Shown here: positions 1 to 7,383 of the stretch, piece by piece
Position numbering within the stretch: position 1 is the first letter of the stretch
Layout of the letters: the number at the start of each line of letters is the position of its first letter
Assembly (NCBI RefSeq): GCF_002157875.1
Contig: NZ_CP021376.1
Location: 2,418,501-2,482,500, forward strand
Reading direction: 5' to 3'
Source of the DNA: Oceanisphaera avium
GTDB lineage: Bacteria > Pseudomonadota > Gammaproteobacteria > Enterobacterales > Aeromonadaceae
Length of the DNA: 64,000 nucleotides
Position numbers and translations under genes: made by a program
Notes under the pieces: generated by a model
What the model saw: only the letters and a program-made list of their open reading frames with translations
Told to the model about the DNA's origin: nothing
The model's database searches: none

Positions 1-1403
1 AGTTAGAAGCTGAAGGCTATAACGTTAGGACCTGTGGTGATGCCGAGCAAGGGCTGGAATTATTAAAAAGCAGCTCGCCAGATTTATTAATTAGTGATTT
101 GCGTCTGCCAGGTCGCGATGGCCTAAGTTTATTACCTGCGCTTGCTGGCGCCGACTTAGCCCCAGCGGTCTTGATCATCACCGCTTTTGGCTCGGTACAA
201 CAAGCGGTAAAAGCGCTACAAGCGGGAGCAGATGACTTTTTAACAAAGCCGCTGGAAATGGATCATTTCTTATTAACGGTTAGCCGTTTATTGGCTAACC
301 GGCGGTTACGTAGCGAAGTGCAACACTATCGTAGTATGCATGCTATCGAACAATTTAACGGCATTATCGGCCAAAGCCCGGCTATGGAGCACTTATTTCA
401 TCAAATTCGCCAAATCGCCAGTGCCGATGGCCCAGTATTAGTACAAGGAGAAAGTGGAACCGGTAAAGAGCTAGTGGCGCGCGCTTTACATGATCAAAGT
501 ACCCGTAAAGAGGGTCCCTACCGAGTGGTGAATTGTGGCGGTATTCCAAGTGAGCTGATGGAGAGCGAATTTTTTGGCCATGCGGCCGGCGCTTTTACCG
601 GCGCCCGCAGCCAGCGCGCAGGCTTATTTCAACAAGCTGATGGCGGTACCTTATTGCTCGATGAATTAGGGGAAATGCCACTTACGCTGCAAGCCAAACT
701 GTTACGGGTATTACAAGATGGAAAAGTACGCCCTGTGGGCAGTGATCATGAAATTCAGCTCGATGTGCGGGTGATTGGCGCCACTAACCGTAATTTAACC
801 GAGGCGGTAGCTGAGGGCACTTTTCGCGAAGACTTATTCTATCGCCTAGAAACATTTGCCGTGCACATTCCACCGCTGCGCGAGCGAGGCGAAGATATTC
901 AGCGCCTAATGCGCTTTTTTCTTACTCGTTACAATGCTCGCCAGCAGCGTGATATTAAAGGCTTTACCGATGAAGCGCAGGCATTGGTGGCTCGCTATGA
1001 CTTTCCTGGTAACGTACGTGAGTTACAAAACGCCGTAGAGCGGGCTGCCACCTTTTGCGAGGGTGGCTTTATTGATGTGGAGCACTTTCCTCAGCGCATT
1101 GTGCAACAACCACCCCTTAATTTAGCTGAAAACTATACTGAGCTTGCTCACGCTAGTGCACGACATGAGGCTGCACCGATTAACGCTCACACCGGTGATA
1201 ATCAGGTGCCAGTCTTCGAGCAAACTGAGCCAGATAACACCGCTCAAGAAGCTGCAGAAAATATGCCGACCTTAGAAGCCGTGCAGCGCCAATACATTCA
1301 ACAGGTATTAAGTGCTACGGGCAATAACAAACGCCGCGCCGCCGATATCTTAGGCATTACCCGCCGCACGCTATATCGATGGATAGATAGTCCTACGGAC
1401 TAG
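1..1403 (+). CDS. sigma-54-dependent response regulator, NtrC/AtoC type (5' end outside window)
   Basis: The reading frame is open from base 3, so the gene starts before the window; 466 residues are visible. The first part is the end of a receiver domain: the likely phospho-acceptor Asp lies in LISDLRLPG (visible residue 32) and the conserved Lys in FLTKPLE (82). An AAA+ sigma-54 activation domain follows, with Walker A GESGTGKE (about 149-156), the sigma-54 contact loop GAFTGA (about 196-201) and Walker B LLLDELGE. A Fis-type helix-turn-helix ends the protein (RRAADILGITRRTLYRW). It should activate sigma-54 promoters after phosphorylation by a partner kinase, which would lie upstream outside the window. 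The targets cannot be told from this sequence. Confidence 0.93.
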   Translation, partial: LEAEGYNVRTCGDAEQGLELLKSSSPDLLISDLRLPGRDGLSLLPALAGADLAPAVLIITAFGSVQQAVKALQAGADDFLTKPLEMDHFLLTVSRLLANRRLRSEVQHYRSMHAIEQFNGIIGQSPAMEHLFHQIRQIASADGPVLVQGESGTGKELVARALHDQSTRKEGPYRVVNCGGIPSELMESEFFGHAAGAFTGARSQRAGLFQQADGGTLLLDELGEMPLTLQAKLLRVLQDGKVRPVGSDHEIQLDVRVIGATNRNLTEAVAEGTFREDLFYRLETFAVHIPPLRERGEDIQRLMRFFLTRYNARQQRDIKGFTDEAQALVARYDFPGNVRELQNAVERAATFCEGGFIDVEHFPQRIVQQPPLNLAENYTELAHASARHEAAPINAHTGDNQVPVFEQTEPDNTAQEAAENMPTLEAVQRQYIQQVLSATGNNKRRAADILGITRRTLYRWIDSPTD

Positions 1404-1478
1404 TCCTGCGCCATAAGCTATCAGTTAAAGATAAGTTCGACAGATTTCTTTAGGTACTATGCCGTCATACTGGGCGTG

Positions 1479-1551
1479 CCTCGGTATCTGGCATGTGTGT
1501 GTTTATTGCTAAATCTAAATCGAGATCCTGAAACGAGTTCAGGAAGACGGC
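1479..1551 (+). repeat. dispersed REP-like hairpin element, copy 1
   Basis: This non-coding segment sits between the response regulator and greB, which converge. It ends in an imperfect hairpin (TCCTGAA at 1526-1532, TTCAGGA at 1538-1544) followed by GACGGC. The stretch from CCTCGGTATCT to GACGGC matches the reverse complement of 42285-42352 over most of its length, which makes it a dispersed element and not a private terminator. No U-run follows the stem. Confidence 0.6.
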
Positions 1552-1630
1552 AAAACACCAAGCGCTTTAGCTGCCGGTTCTGCGGAGCAGGAAGGAGTCT
1601 GTCTTTAACGTATGGCGTACCGCGTAAGGC

Positions 1631-2119
1631 TTAACGCGTCGCTTTAAAGGGCTGATATTGAATTTTATTGATATACCACTCTTTTACGCCCGAGGGGGTG
1701 TGGACTAGCACTTCGTCATCCACTTGCTTACCAATAAGCGCGCGAGCCATGGGCGAGTTAATAGTAATGTAGTTATTTTTAGGATCCATTTCATCGCTGC
1801 CTACAATACGATAGCGCACTATATCACCGGCTTCATTTTCTAACTCCACCCAAGCGCCAAAGAATACTTTGCCATCTTGGCGGGGATCATAATCGACAAT
1901 TTTTAATACTTCTAAACGCTTCATTAAAAAACGTACTCGCCGGTCTATTTCGCGTAGCCGGCGCTTACCATAAATATATTCAGCGTTCTCGCTACGGTCA
2001 CCGAGCGCCGCCGCTTCTGATACTGCTTGAGTCACGGCAGGGCGCTCTACTTTCCACAGCTCTTTTAATTCTAAATCAAGCTGGTGCCAGCCGGCGCGAG
2101 TAATTAAATTAGTTTTCAT
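1631..2119 (-). CDS. greB: transcript cleavage factor GreB
   Basis: The 162-residue product has the length and signature of GreB. It acts in the RNA polymerase secondary channel and stimulates cleavage of backtracked RNA. The N-terminal coiled coil carries the acidic tip (GDRSENAEY) followed by YIYGKRRLREIDRRVRFL, which is typical of GreB and not GreA; the C-terminal FKBP-like domain includes the segment INSPMARALIGK. The ATG at 2119 gives the family length. In E. coli greB neighbours ompR-envZ and, further along, hslO-hslR-nudE. Here hslO lies about 11 kb away with unrelated genes between, so part of that order is kept. Confidence 0.95.
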   Translation of the reverse strand: MKTNLITRAGWHQLDLELKELWKVERPAVTQAVSEAAALGDRSENAEYIYGKRRLREIDRRVRFLMKRLEVLKIVDYDPRQDGKVFFGAWVELENEAGDIVRYRIVGSDEMDPKNNYITINSPMARALIGKQVDDEVLVHTPSGVKEWYINKIQYQPFKATR

Positions 2120-2298
2120 TAACCGTTGTTTAATCCTTAAATATAGAAAGCTATTGTGGCTGAGACTTTCCCAAGAAGAAAGCTGAGCTAACTTTGATCA
2201 AGCACAAACTTTGTACGAAAAAGTAGTAGGTCTGCTAGACAAGATAAAGGTTAATGATTACTGTTTTCATCTTTAATGCACTATGCGAAGGAGTTAAA

Positions 2299-2676
2299 AT
2301 GAAAGCACTATTCTCTCTGGCCTCAGTTGCAGTTGTTATGTTGGCCAGTACCGCTCACGCCACTGACGAACGTCCCTCTCACTTTAAAGGTGAAGACTCA
2401 CCAACGTGGGAAGTCGCACAAGAAAATCTTAGCGAATATAACCAACGTTTAGCAAAATTAGTTAATCAAGACCAGCTTAGTGCAGACGATCTTCACCAAG
2501 TGCATCAGCTGACCTATACCTTAGAAAATGCGCTAGAGCGTATGGAAGAAGAATTAGAAAAGGTAGCTGAAACATTAGAAAAAGTGCATGTCGCTTCAGA
2601 AACTAATAAGCCAGATACGGTTAAAAAAGAGGGCGAAAAATACCTAACGGATGTTGAAAAGTTACTGAGTAAATAA
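2299..2676 (+). CDS. small secreted helical protein, DUF6746-like
   Basis: The 125-residue product has a clear signal peptide (MKALFSLASVAVVMLASTAHA), so the mature protein of about 104 residues should be periplasmic. The start at 2299 is preceded by AAGGAG at 2288-2293; a longer reading from 2254 would bury the signal peptide and is rejected. The mature part is charged and largely helical, with RPSHFKGE near its start and the central segment HQVHQLTYTLENALERMEEE, which resembles the DUF6746 family from memory. Function is unknown. It is a single-gene unit with its own terminator downstream. Confidence 0.72.
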   Translation: MKALFSLASVAVVMLASTAHATDERPSHFKGEDSPTWEVAQENLSEYNQRLAKLVNQDQLSADDLHQVHQLTYTLENALERMEEELEKVAETLEKVHVASETNKPDTVKKEGEKYLTDVEKLLSK

Positions 2677-2690
2677 TTTTTTCTTTATAT

Positions 2691-2727
2691 ACCAGCAGGT
2701 TGCATTGCACTTGCTGGTTTTATTTTT
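2691..2727 (+). terminator. intrinsic terminator after the DUF6746-like gene
   Basis: Arms ACCAGCA (2691-2697) and TGCTGGT (2712-2718) form a stem with a 14-base loop, followed by TTTATTTTT. It lies 15 bases after the stop codon of the preceding gene. Confidence 0.75.
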
Positions 2728-2915
2728 AAGCGGTGTGTTAAGCCGTTGAGTTTACATCTTAGATATTGGCGGTAAAATAAGCTGTTTTGTATTCCATCGC
2801 AAGCGAGACAAATGCGACTTTTCTATCCCTTTCAAGAACCACCTTTTAGATTAGCTCTGTGTTTACTGTGGTGCGTGGGCACGAGTGAATATCATGAAAA
2901 GGGCTGGTTTACTTA

Positions 2916-3707
2916 ATGGATAATTTAAAACAGTGGCAGCACGTGGCCGCCAAAACTTACCCCTTATTTAAGCAAATCAAACAAGACTTCGTTCGTGAAG
3001 CCAGCTTTTTAAAAGAGGAGGCGCCTACCTTAAATGAGCTGCTTGATTATACCCAACTCACCCATGAATTCTCTGACTACTTGTGGCTAGATACCGATAG
3101 CCTAGATAATCTTTCTTTGCAGCTGATGGATGCTAGGCATCCCGAGCACGCGCCGTTATTCGAACAATTTCGCCAGCATGCCTTAGGTAAACACCAAGAT
3201 ATATATGCGCCGCGGCCATTATTTTGGGGAGAAAATAGGCCTGCAGCCTTAGATATTGCGCCGCGCATCAATGACGAAGGGCTGAGTTATCGCTGTAATC
3301 TCGCCGTGCTTGAACACACACAAAGTAAGCCGCGCATTATCGGTAACTGGGTATTGAGCTTTAATGGTGAAATTCCAGTAGAGCGACCTGCACCGGCATT
3401 AGAGATGGCTTTAAAAAGTCTTTACTTATTGCCGGAGTGGCAGGGCTATGGTGTGGGCTCGGTAGTGAACCGCGTACTTAGTGAGTTATTGTGTAAAATT
3501 TTAAGTACGCCATTGGCCAGTGCACTGCCTAACGAGCTGCCTGCACCTCCTGCTATGCAGTTTTATGCCAACTATACCAGTCGTAATGGCCAACGAATGG
3601 GTAAGCAAATTGCGCGGCGACTTGCGCCTCTTGCCCGCCAGCACGGGCTGTTATATTACGATAGCAGCCAGTTTTGCCAGCAAGGCGTCGCTAGAAATAT
3701 GATTTAG
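2916..3707 (+). CDS. uncharacterised protein with a GNAT-like motif
   Basis: The 263-residue product has no signal peptide or membrane segment and I do not recognise its family. The one suggestive stretch is LPEWQGYGVGSVVNRVLSEL (about residues 170-190). It resembles motif A of GNAT acetyltransferases, where Q-x-x-G-x-G binds the acetyl-CoA pyrophosphate, and it is preceded by a strand-like segment as in that fold. The N-terminal 100 residues are acidic and helical. The start ATG has only a weak ribosome-binding site. The gene stands alone and ends 18 bases before the stop of the convergent Lrp-type regulator. An acetyltransferase role is inference only. Confidence 0.6.
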   Translation: MDNLKQWQHVAAKTYPLFKQIKQDFVREASFLKEEAPTLNELLDYTQLTHEFSDYLWLDTDSLDNLSLQLMDARHPEHAPLFEQFRQHALGKHQDIYAPRPLFWGENRPAALDIAPRINDEGLSYRCNLAVLEHTQSKPRIIGNWVLSFNGEIPVERPAPALEMALKSLYLLPEWQGYGVGSVVNRVLSELLCKILSTPLASALPNELPAPPAMQFYANYTSRNGQRMGKQIARRLAPLARQHGLLYYDSSQFCQQGVARNMI

Positions 3708-3725
3708 TGTGCAGTCGTGACTGCC

Positions 3726-4211
3726 TTAGCCTAAATGATCCAGTGGCAGGGCAGTTTCATGCTTGATGCGGCGTAAGACAAAGCTGGAACGTACGCCAGT
3801 GACACCATTAACACGGGTAAGCTTGCCCAAAAGAAATTGCTGATAGTGCTCCATATCTCGTACCACTACTTTTAATTGGTAGTCAGCATCGGTGCCGGTG
3901 ATCAGATCGCATTCTAATACTTCAGAGAAGTCTTTAATGGCGGCATCGAAGTTTTCAAAGCGCTCGGGAGTATGCCTATCTAATGAGATATGAATATAGG
4001 CTTGCAGACTTAAGCCCAGTTGGTTGGCATCAAGTAACGTCACATGGTTAGCAATAAGACCTGCATCTTCTAGCGCCTTAACGCGCCGTGAGCAAGGTGA
4101 GGGTGATAAGCCAATGCGCTCGGCAAGTTCTAAATTGCTAATGCGCCCGTTAGCTTGCATTAGCTCTAAAATACGGCGATCAGTTCTATCGAGTTGAATT
4201 AAGTTGCTCAT
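3726..4211 (-). CDS. Lrp/AsnC family transcriptional regulator
   Basis: The 161-residue product has the two-part Lrp architecture. An N-terminal helix-turn-helix (LDRTDRRILELMQANGRISN followed by LAERIGLSPSPCSRRVK, about residues 7-45) is followed by a RAM/AsnC ligand-binding domain (about 65-150, including GTDADYQLKVVVRDMEHY). Such proteins form octamers or dimers and sense amino acids. Its own targets are not evident: no amino-acid gene is adjacent, and the flanking genes are an unknown protein and sodC. It is probably a local or feast/famine regulator and not global Lrp, because the sequence is not the near-invariant enterobacterial Lrp. Confidence 0.9.
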   Translation of the reverse strand: MSNLIQLDRTDRRILELMQANGRISNLELAERIGLSPSPCSRRVKALEDAGLIANHVTLLDANQLGLSLQAYIHISLDRHTPERFENFDAAIKDFSEVLECDLITGTDADYQLKVVVRDMEHYQQFLLGKLTRVNGVTGVRSSFVLRRIKHETALPLDHLG

Positions 4212-4334
4212 GTAATGGTCTTAAGAGTGAAAGTGTATGGTTTTTTATAGCATAAAGGGTGAGTTGTTGCTCTAAGTAAGGGTTTTAGCTGCAACTTAGC
4301 AAGCACTCTCCCTTAATAAAGCGCTACCATAGTT

Positions 4335-4525
4335 GCATCTGCTGGAGACAAACAGACCGACACCTTCGGACGCTGTTGCAAGCCAATTAACCCAATTGGT
4401 AAGCGCCACTAGGCCGCATTTTAAGAGAATGTGAGGCTGGAAGCCGGGCCACAAGCCTTGGCAAGATGCAGATCATCATCGCGGTTAGGCCGTTAAAAAA
4501 AGAGCACCCAAGGTGCTCTTTTTTT
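4335..4525 (+). ncRNA. candidate small RNA ending in a strong terminator
   Basis: The gap between the Lrp-type gene and sodC has no plausible coding sequence. It holds several potential hairpins (CCAATT/AATTGG at 4383-4399; GGCT/AGCC around 4435-4444) and ends in the symmetrical terminator at 4495-4525. I could not match it to a known RNA family. The terminator may simply serve sodC on the other strand, so the call is speculative. Confidence 0.2.
4495..4525. terminator. bidirectional intrinsic terminator
   Basis: Arms AAGAGCACC (4500-4508) and GGTGCTCTT (4512-4520) are separated by a three-base loop, with A-rich and T-rich flanks on the two sides. On the minus strand it can end sodC transcription; on the plus strand it would end the candidate small RNA. 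Confidence 0.8.
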
Positions 4526-4544
4526 ATGGAAAAATAGGTAAGGA

Positions 4545-4636
4545 GTGAGGCGGAGATAGTGAGGTATAACAAGCAAACACCAAACATAGACTAGTGTTTT
4601 GAATTTAATCCCCTCACGCCTCACCATTTACTCTTC
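4545..4636. repeat. heptamer-family inverted repeat downstream of sodC
   Basis: GTGAGGCG (4545-4552) and CGCCTCAC (4617-4624) form distant inverted arms. The right arm lies in a run of TCACGCC-like heptamers (CCTCACGCCTCACC, then TTCACGCT). The same vocabulary recurs at 22532, 29011 and 47838. Confidence 0.4.
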
Positions 4637-4639
4637 ACG

Positions 4640-5173
4640 CTACTTAACTACTCCACAGGCAAAGCGCGCACCGCCGCCACCTAAAGGCTCAGGGTTGTCA
4701 CTGTGATTATCACCTCCCGCATGGATCATAAGCGCGTGACCTTTTAGGTCACTGAGTTTTTTCAGCTTAGGGGCGAGTACGGGATAGTGAGCATTACCTT
4801 CTTCATCTACGTAAAGCGCAGGTAAGTCACCTAAATGTCCATCATCATCATAAGGCCCTAAATGCTGGTCGGTTTTTTTAGGATCTAGGTGTCCTCCTGC
4901 TGCACCCCCTGGTACAACTTTACCGGCGTCGTCTTTCTTAGGGCCACAATCGGCGTTTTCATGCACATGAAAGCCATGAATGCCCGGCGTTAGCTCAGAT
5001 AATTGCGGCGTGAATAGCAGGCCGTAATCGGTTTCAGTGACTTTAATTTGGCCAAGCTCACTGGCGGTGCCTTGCTCATTCACTGTATGAATGATGATGT
5101 CTAAGTCTTGTGCTAGAGCGGTTGCACTTAAGGTGGTAGCTAATAATGCGCTAGCAAGTAAAGTACGCTTCAT
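4640..5173 (-). CDS. sodC: periplasmic Cu,Zn superoxide dismutase
   Basis: The 177-residue product begins with a signal peptide ending ATALAQ and then has the bacterial SodC fold. Metal ligands are visible in [10 protein letters not shown], in the zinc loop [16 protein letters not shown] with the Asp of HLGDLP, and in the last copper His of [13 protein letters not shown]. The two cysteines (ENADCG and RFACGV) form the conserved disulfide. It disproportionates superoxide in the periplasm. The ATG at 5173 has AAAGGAG just upstream. It is a single gene, with a bidirectional terminator about 115 bases after its stop. Confidence 0.96.
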   Translation of the reverse strand: MKRTLLASALLATTLSATALAQDLDIIIHTVNEQGTASELGQIKVTETDYGLLFTPQLSELTPGIHGFHVHENADCGPKKDDAGKVVPGGAAGGHLDPKKTDQHLGPYDDDGHLGDLPALYVDEEGNAHYPVLAPKLKKLSDLKGHALMIHAGGDNHSDNPEPLGGGGARFACGVVK

Positions 5174-5488
5174 GATGACTCCTTTCTAGTAATAAATAGG
5201 GAATGTGAAGTTGTCTTATAAAGTGGCTTTATTACGCGCTTAAACAGGAACTTAATATATTTACCCTGACAGCTCTCTGAGCATAGAGCAAGGGTAGGCA
5301 GCCTTCGAGTTAAAAACCCAGAATAGTTAAAAAAATTAACACTTTTCAGGCCGTTTTAGAATTGTGCTCGGTATTCACTCTTTACAACGATATTTTAAAC
5401 TTAGATATACCGGACATTCTCCGTATAATGTGCTTATCAGTTATCAATTTAACAAGTGATAACTATTTATTGATGAGTGGATCTATTT
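5174..5488. other. divergent promoter region between sodC and the first GGDEF gene
   Basis: This AT-rich 315-base gap between diverging genes must hold the promoters of both. I see no convincing operator, riboswitch or coding sequence in it. Confidence 0.5.
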
Positions 5489-7201
5489 ATGAGCCTATCT
5501 TCGCTACGGTCAACATCGGATATTACGCCCTTGAGTGGTGCTAACTCATTAACTGCTAGCGAGACAGATTGGCAGCAGTTATGTCAGCAAGTGTGTGTAA
5601 CGAGTCACGCTTTACATGCCTGTTTTGTATTATTTAATGCTAATGAAGAGCTCCCTCATTTATTTTATAGCGAACATTGGCCGTTATTGTCTGAGTGGCA
5701 GACGCATGATTACCAGCATATTTTGCAAAAAAACTTATTCTATCACCCACTCTCTAAGCCTAATTCTACACTCAAAAATTACTTAGCCATTCCTATTAAA
5801 CGCGGCCATATTAGCGGTCTTTTGTTATTACATTTTTCTGGAAACTTACCCACGTTAAATGAAAAAAACAAACAATTGCTAGATACCTTTGCCATGCATG
5901 GCGCCTTGTTATTCCAAGCTAACCAACCCAAACTTAAACACCGCCGAGTCAGTATTTCTCGCCATCTTATTCAGCGTTTTAAAAAAGTACTGAACCAAGC
6001 CGCTACCCCCATTAGTGCATTTGATGCCAGTGGGAAATGTGTATTTTGGAATTTAGCCTGTGAGCGAGTATTTGGCTGGCATAGTGAAGAAATGACGCAA
6101 CATGAGTCTCCCATTTGTTTATTTTATCCTGAGGAAACTGAGCGCCAGCTAGTAATGAAAGAGGCGAGAGCGCTAGGGCGCTCAAGCTTTAAAGAATGGC
6201 ATCCTTTTAATAAAGCAGGGCAGCGCTTAGGTATTTTATGTACCTCGATTAGTCTCACCGAGGGCATTAGTTTATGTATCTGTCATGATATTACTGAGCA
6301 AAAAAAGTGGCTTAAACAGCAGCACCTTGCGCCTAATGTTTTTGAGTCGAGTTACGATGGTATTATTATTTCCGATCCTAATCATCGAATTACGCATGTT
6401 AACCCGGCTTTTACCCGCATTACGGGCTTTAGCGCGGCTGAAGTCGTGGACCGCTACCCTTATGTTTTTAAATACTTGTTATCTAATCCTGAGTTTTATC
6501 ATTACTTAGCGGCTCAGCTTAAGGTAAAGGATCATTGGCAAGGCGAGTTAAATAGCCAACGAAAAAGTGGTGAAGATTGTGCGCTATTGTTAGCTATTAC
6601 CGCAGTAAGAGATCACAGCGGTAATATTTTAAATCATGTTACTGTGTTATCAGATATCACCCATTTAAAACAACATGAGGCTAATCTTCGACATCAAGCC
6701 TTTCATGACGCCCTAACGGGCATTCCTAACCGACTGCTCTTTAGTGAGCTGCTTGAACGCGCTATTTATCGTTGTCAGCGCAAGCAGAGCCAATTGGCTG
6801 TGTGCTATTTAGATCTTGATGGCTTTAAAGCCATTAATGATAACTTTGGTCACGCCGCCGGCGACGCCTTATTAATAGAAATTAGCCAGCGCCTAAATTC
6901 ACGTACTCGCGCCTGTGATGCGCTAGCCAGACTCGGAGGTGATGAATTTGTATTATTGTGCACCGAGTTTGAATCACGTGAGGAATGTGCCGATATTTTA
7001 GAGCGCATCCAAGCTGTGATCCGTGAGCCGGTGCTATTAGAGGCAGAAACGGTGTATGTGTCTGCCAGTATTGGTGTTGCCTTATATCCTGACGATGCCG
7101 ACCATGCTGAGCTATTGCTGCGCTACGCGGATCAAGCCATGTATCAAGCAAAAAAGCAGAGCAAAGATACGTATGTGTTTTTTGATACGCTAAATAAATA
7201 G
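5489..7201 (+). CDS. diguanylate cyclase with GAF-like, PAS, PAS and GGDEF domains
   Basis: The 570-residue soluble protein is first of three tandem paralogues. Domains in order: a GAF-like sensor (about 20-145), PAS (about 165-270, with FDASGKCVFWNLACERVFGW), PAS (about 280-390, with FESSYDGIIISDPNHRITHV) and GGDEF (about 400-565). GGDEF is intact at 483-487, and the product-inhibition I-site RACD lies exactly five residues before it (474-477), so active, feedback-inhibited cyclic-di-GMP synthesis is expected. The ATG at 5489 is chosen; a GTG four codons earlier is possible. Unlike its two neighbours it has no EAL domain and stops right after the GGDEF fold (YVFFDTLNK). The signal sensed is unknown. 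Confidence 0.92.
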   Translation: MSLSSLRSTSDITPLSGANSLTASETDWQQLCQQVCVTSHALHACFVLFNANEELPHLFYSEHWPLLSEWQTHDYQHILQKNLFYHPLSKPNSTLKNYLAIPIKRGHISGLLLLHFSGNLPTLNEKNKQLLDTFAMHGALLFQANQPKLKHRRVSISRHLIQRFKKVLNQAATPISAFDASGKCVFWNLACERVFGWHSEEMTQHESPICLFYPEETERQLVMKEARALGRSSFKEWHPFNKAGQRLGILCTSISLTEGISLCICHDITEQKKWLKQQHLAPNVFESSYDGIIISDPNHRITHVNPAFTRITGFSAAEVVDRYPYVFKYLLSNPEFYHYLAAQLKVKDHWQGELNSQRKSGEDCALLLAITAVRDHSGNILNHVTVLSDITHLKQHEANLRHQAFHDALTGIPNRLLFSELLERAIYRCQRKQSQLAVCYLDLDGFKAINDNFGHAAGDALLIEISQRLNSRTRACDALARLGGDEFVLLCTEFESREECADILERIQAVIREPVLLEAETVYVSASIGVALYPDDADHAELLLRYADQAMYQAKKQSKDTYVFFDTLNK

Positions 7202-7383
7202 TACTGCGAGTATCCCCTCCTTTTTCAAGCCAGTTTTGGGTCTTAAAAATTTAATTCGACCCTACTGGCAACGCAACCTAAAAACTGTCCTACTCTTAGT
7301 GTCACTTTATCTCAAACTAGTTGTGAGCCGTGCTTATTATCAGCGGCGGCCTTTGAGAATCGTTTTTTAGAAAAATAATAGGC

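Noticed and set aside
4335..4500. Glycine or cyclic-di-GMP riboswitch in the gap before the Lrp-type gene
   Set aside because: No consensus core for either class was found; only the small-RNA possibility is left, at low confidence.
5174..5488. Mobile element carrying the GGDEF genes
   Set aside because: No terminal repeats, transposase or integrase genes were found around the three genes.
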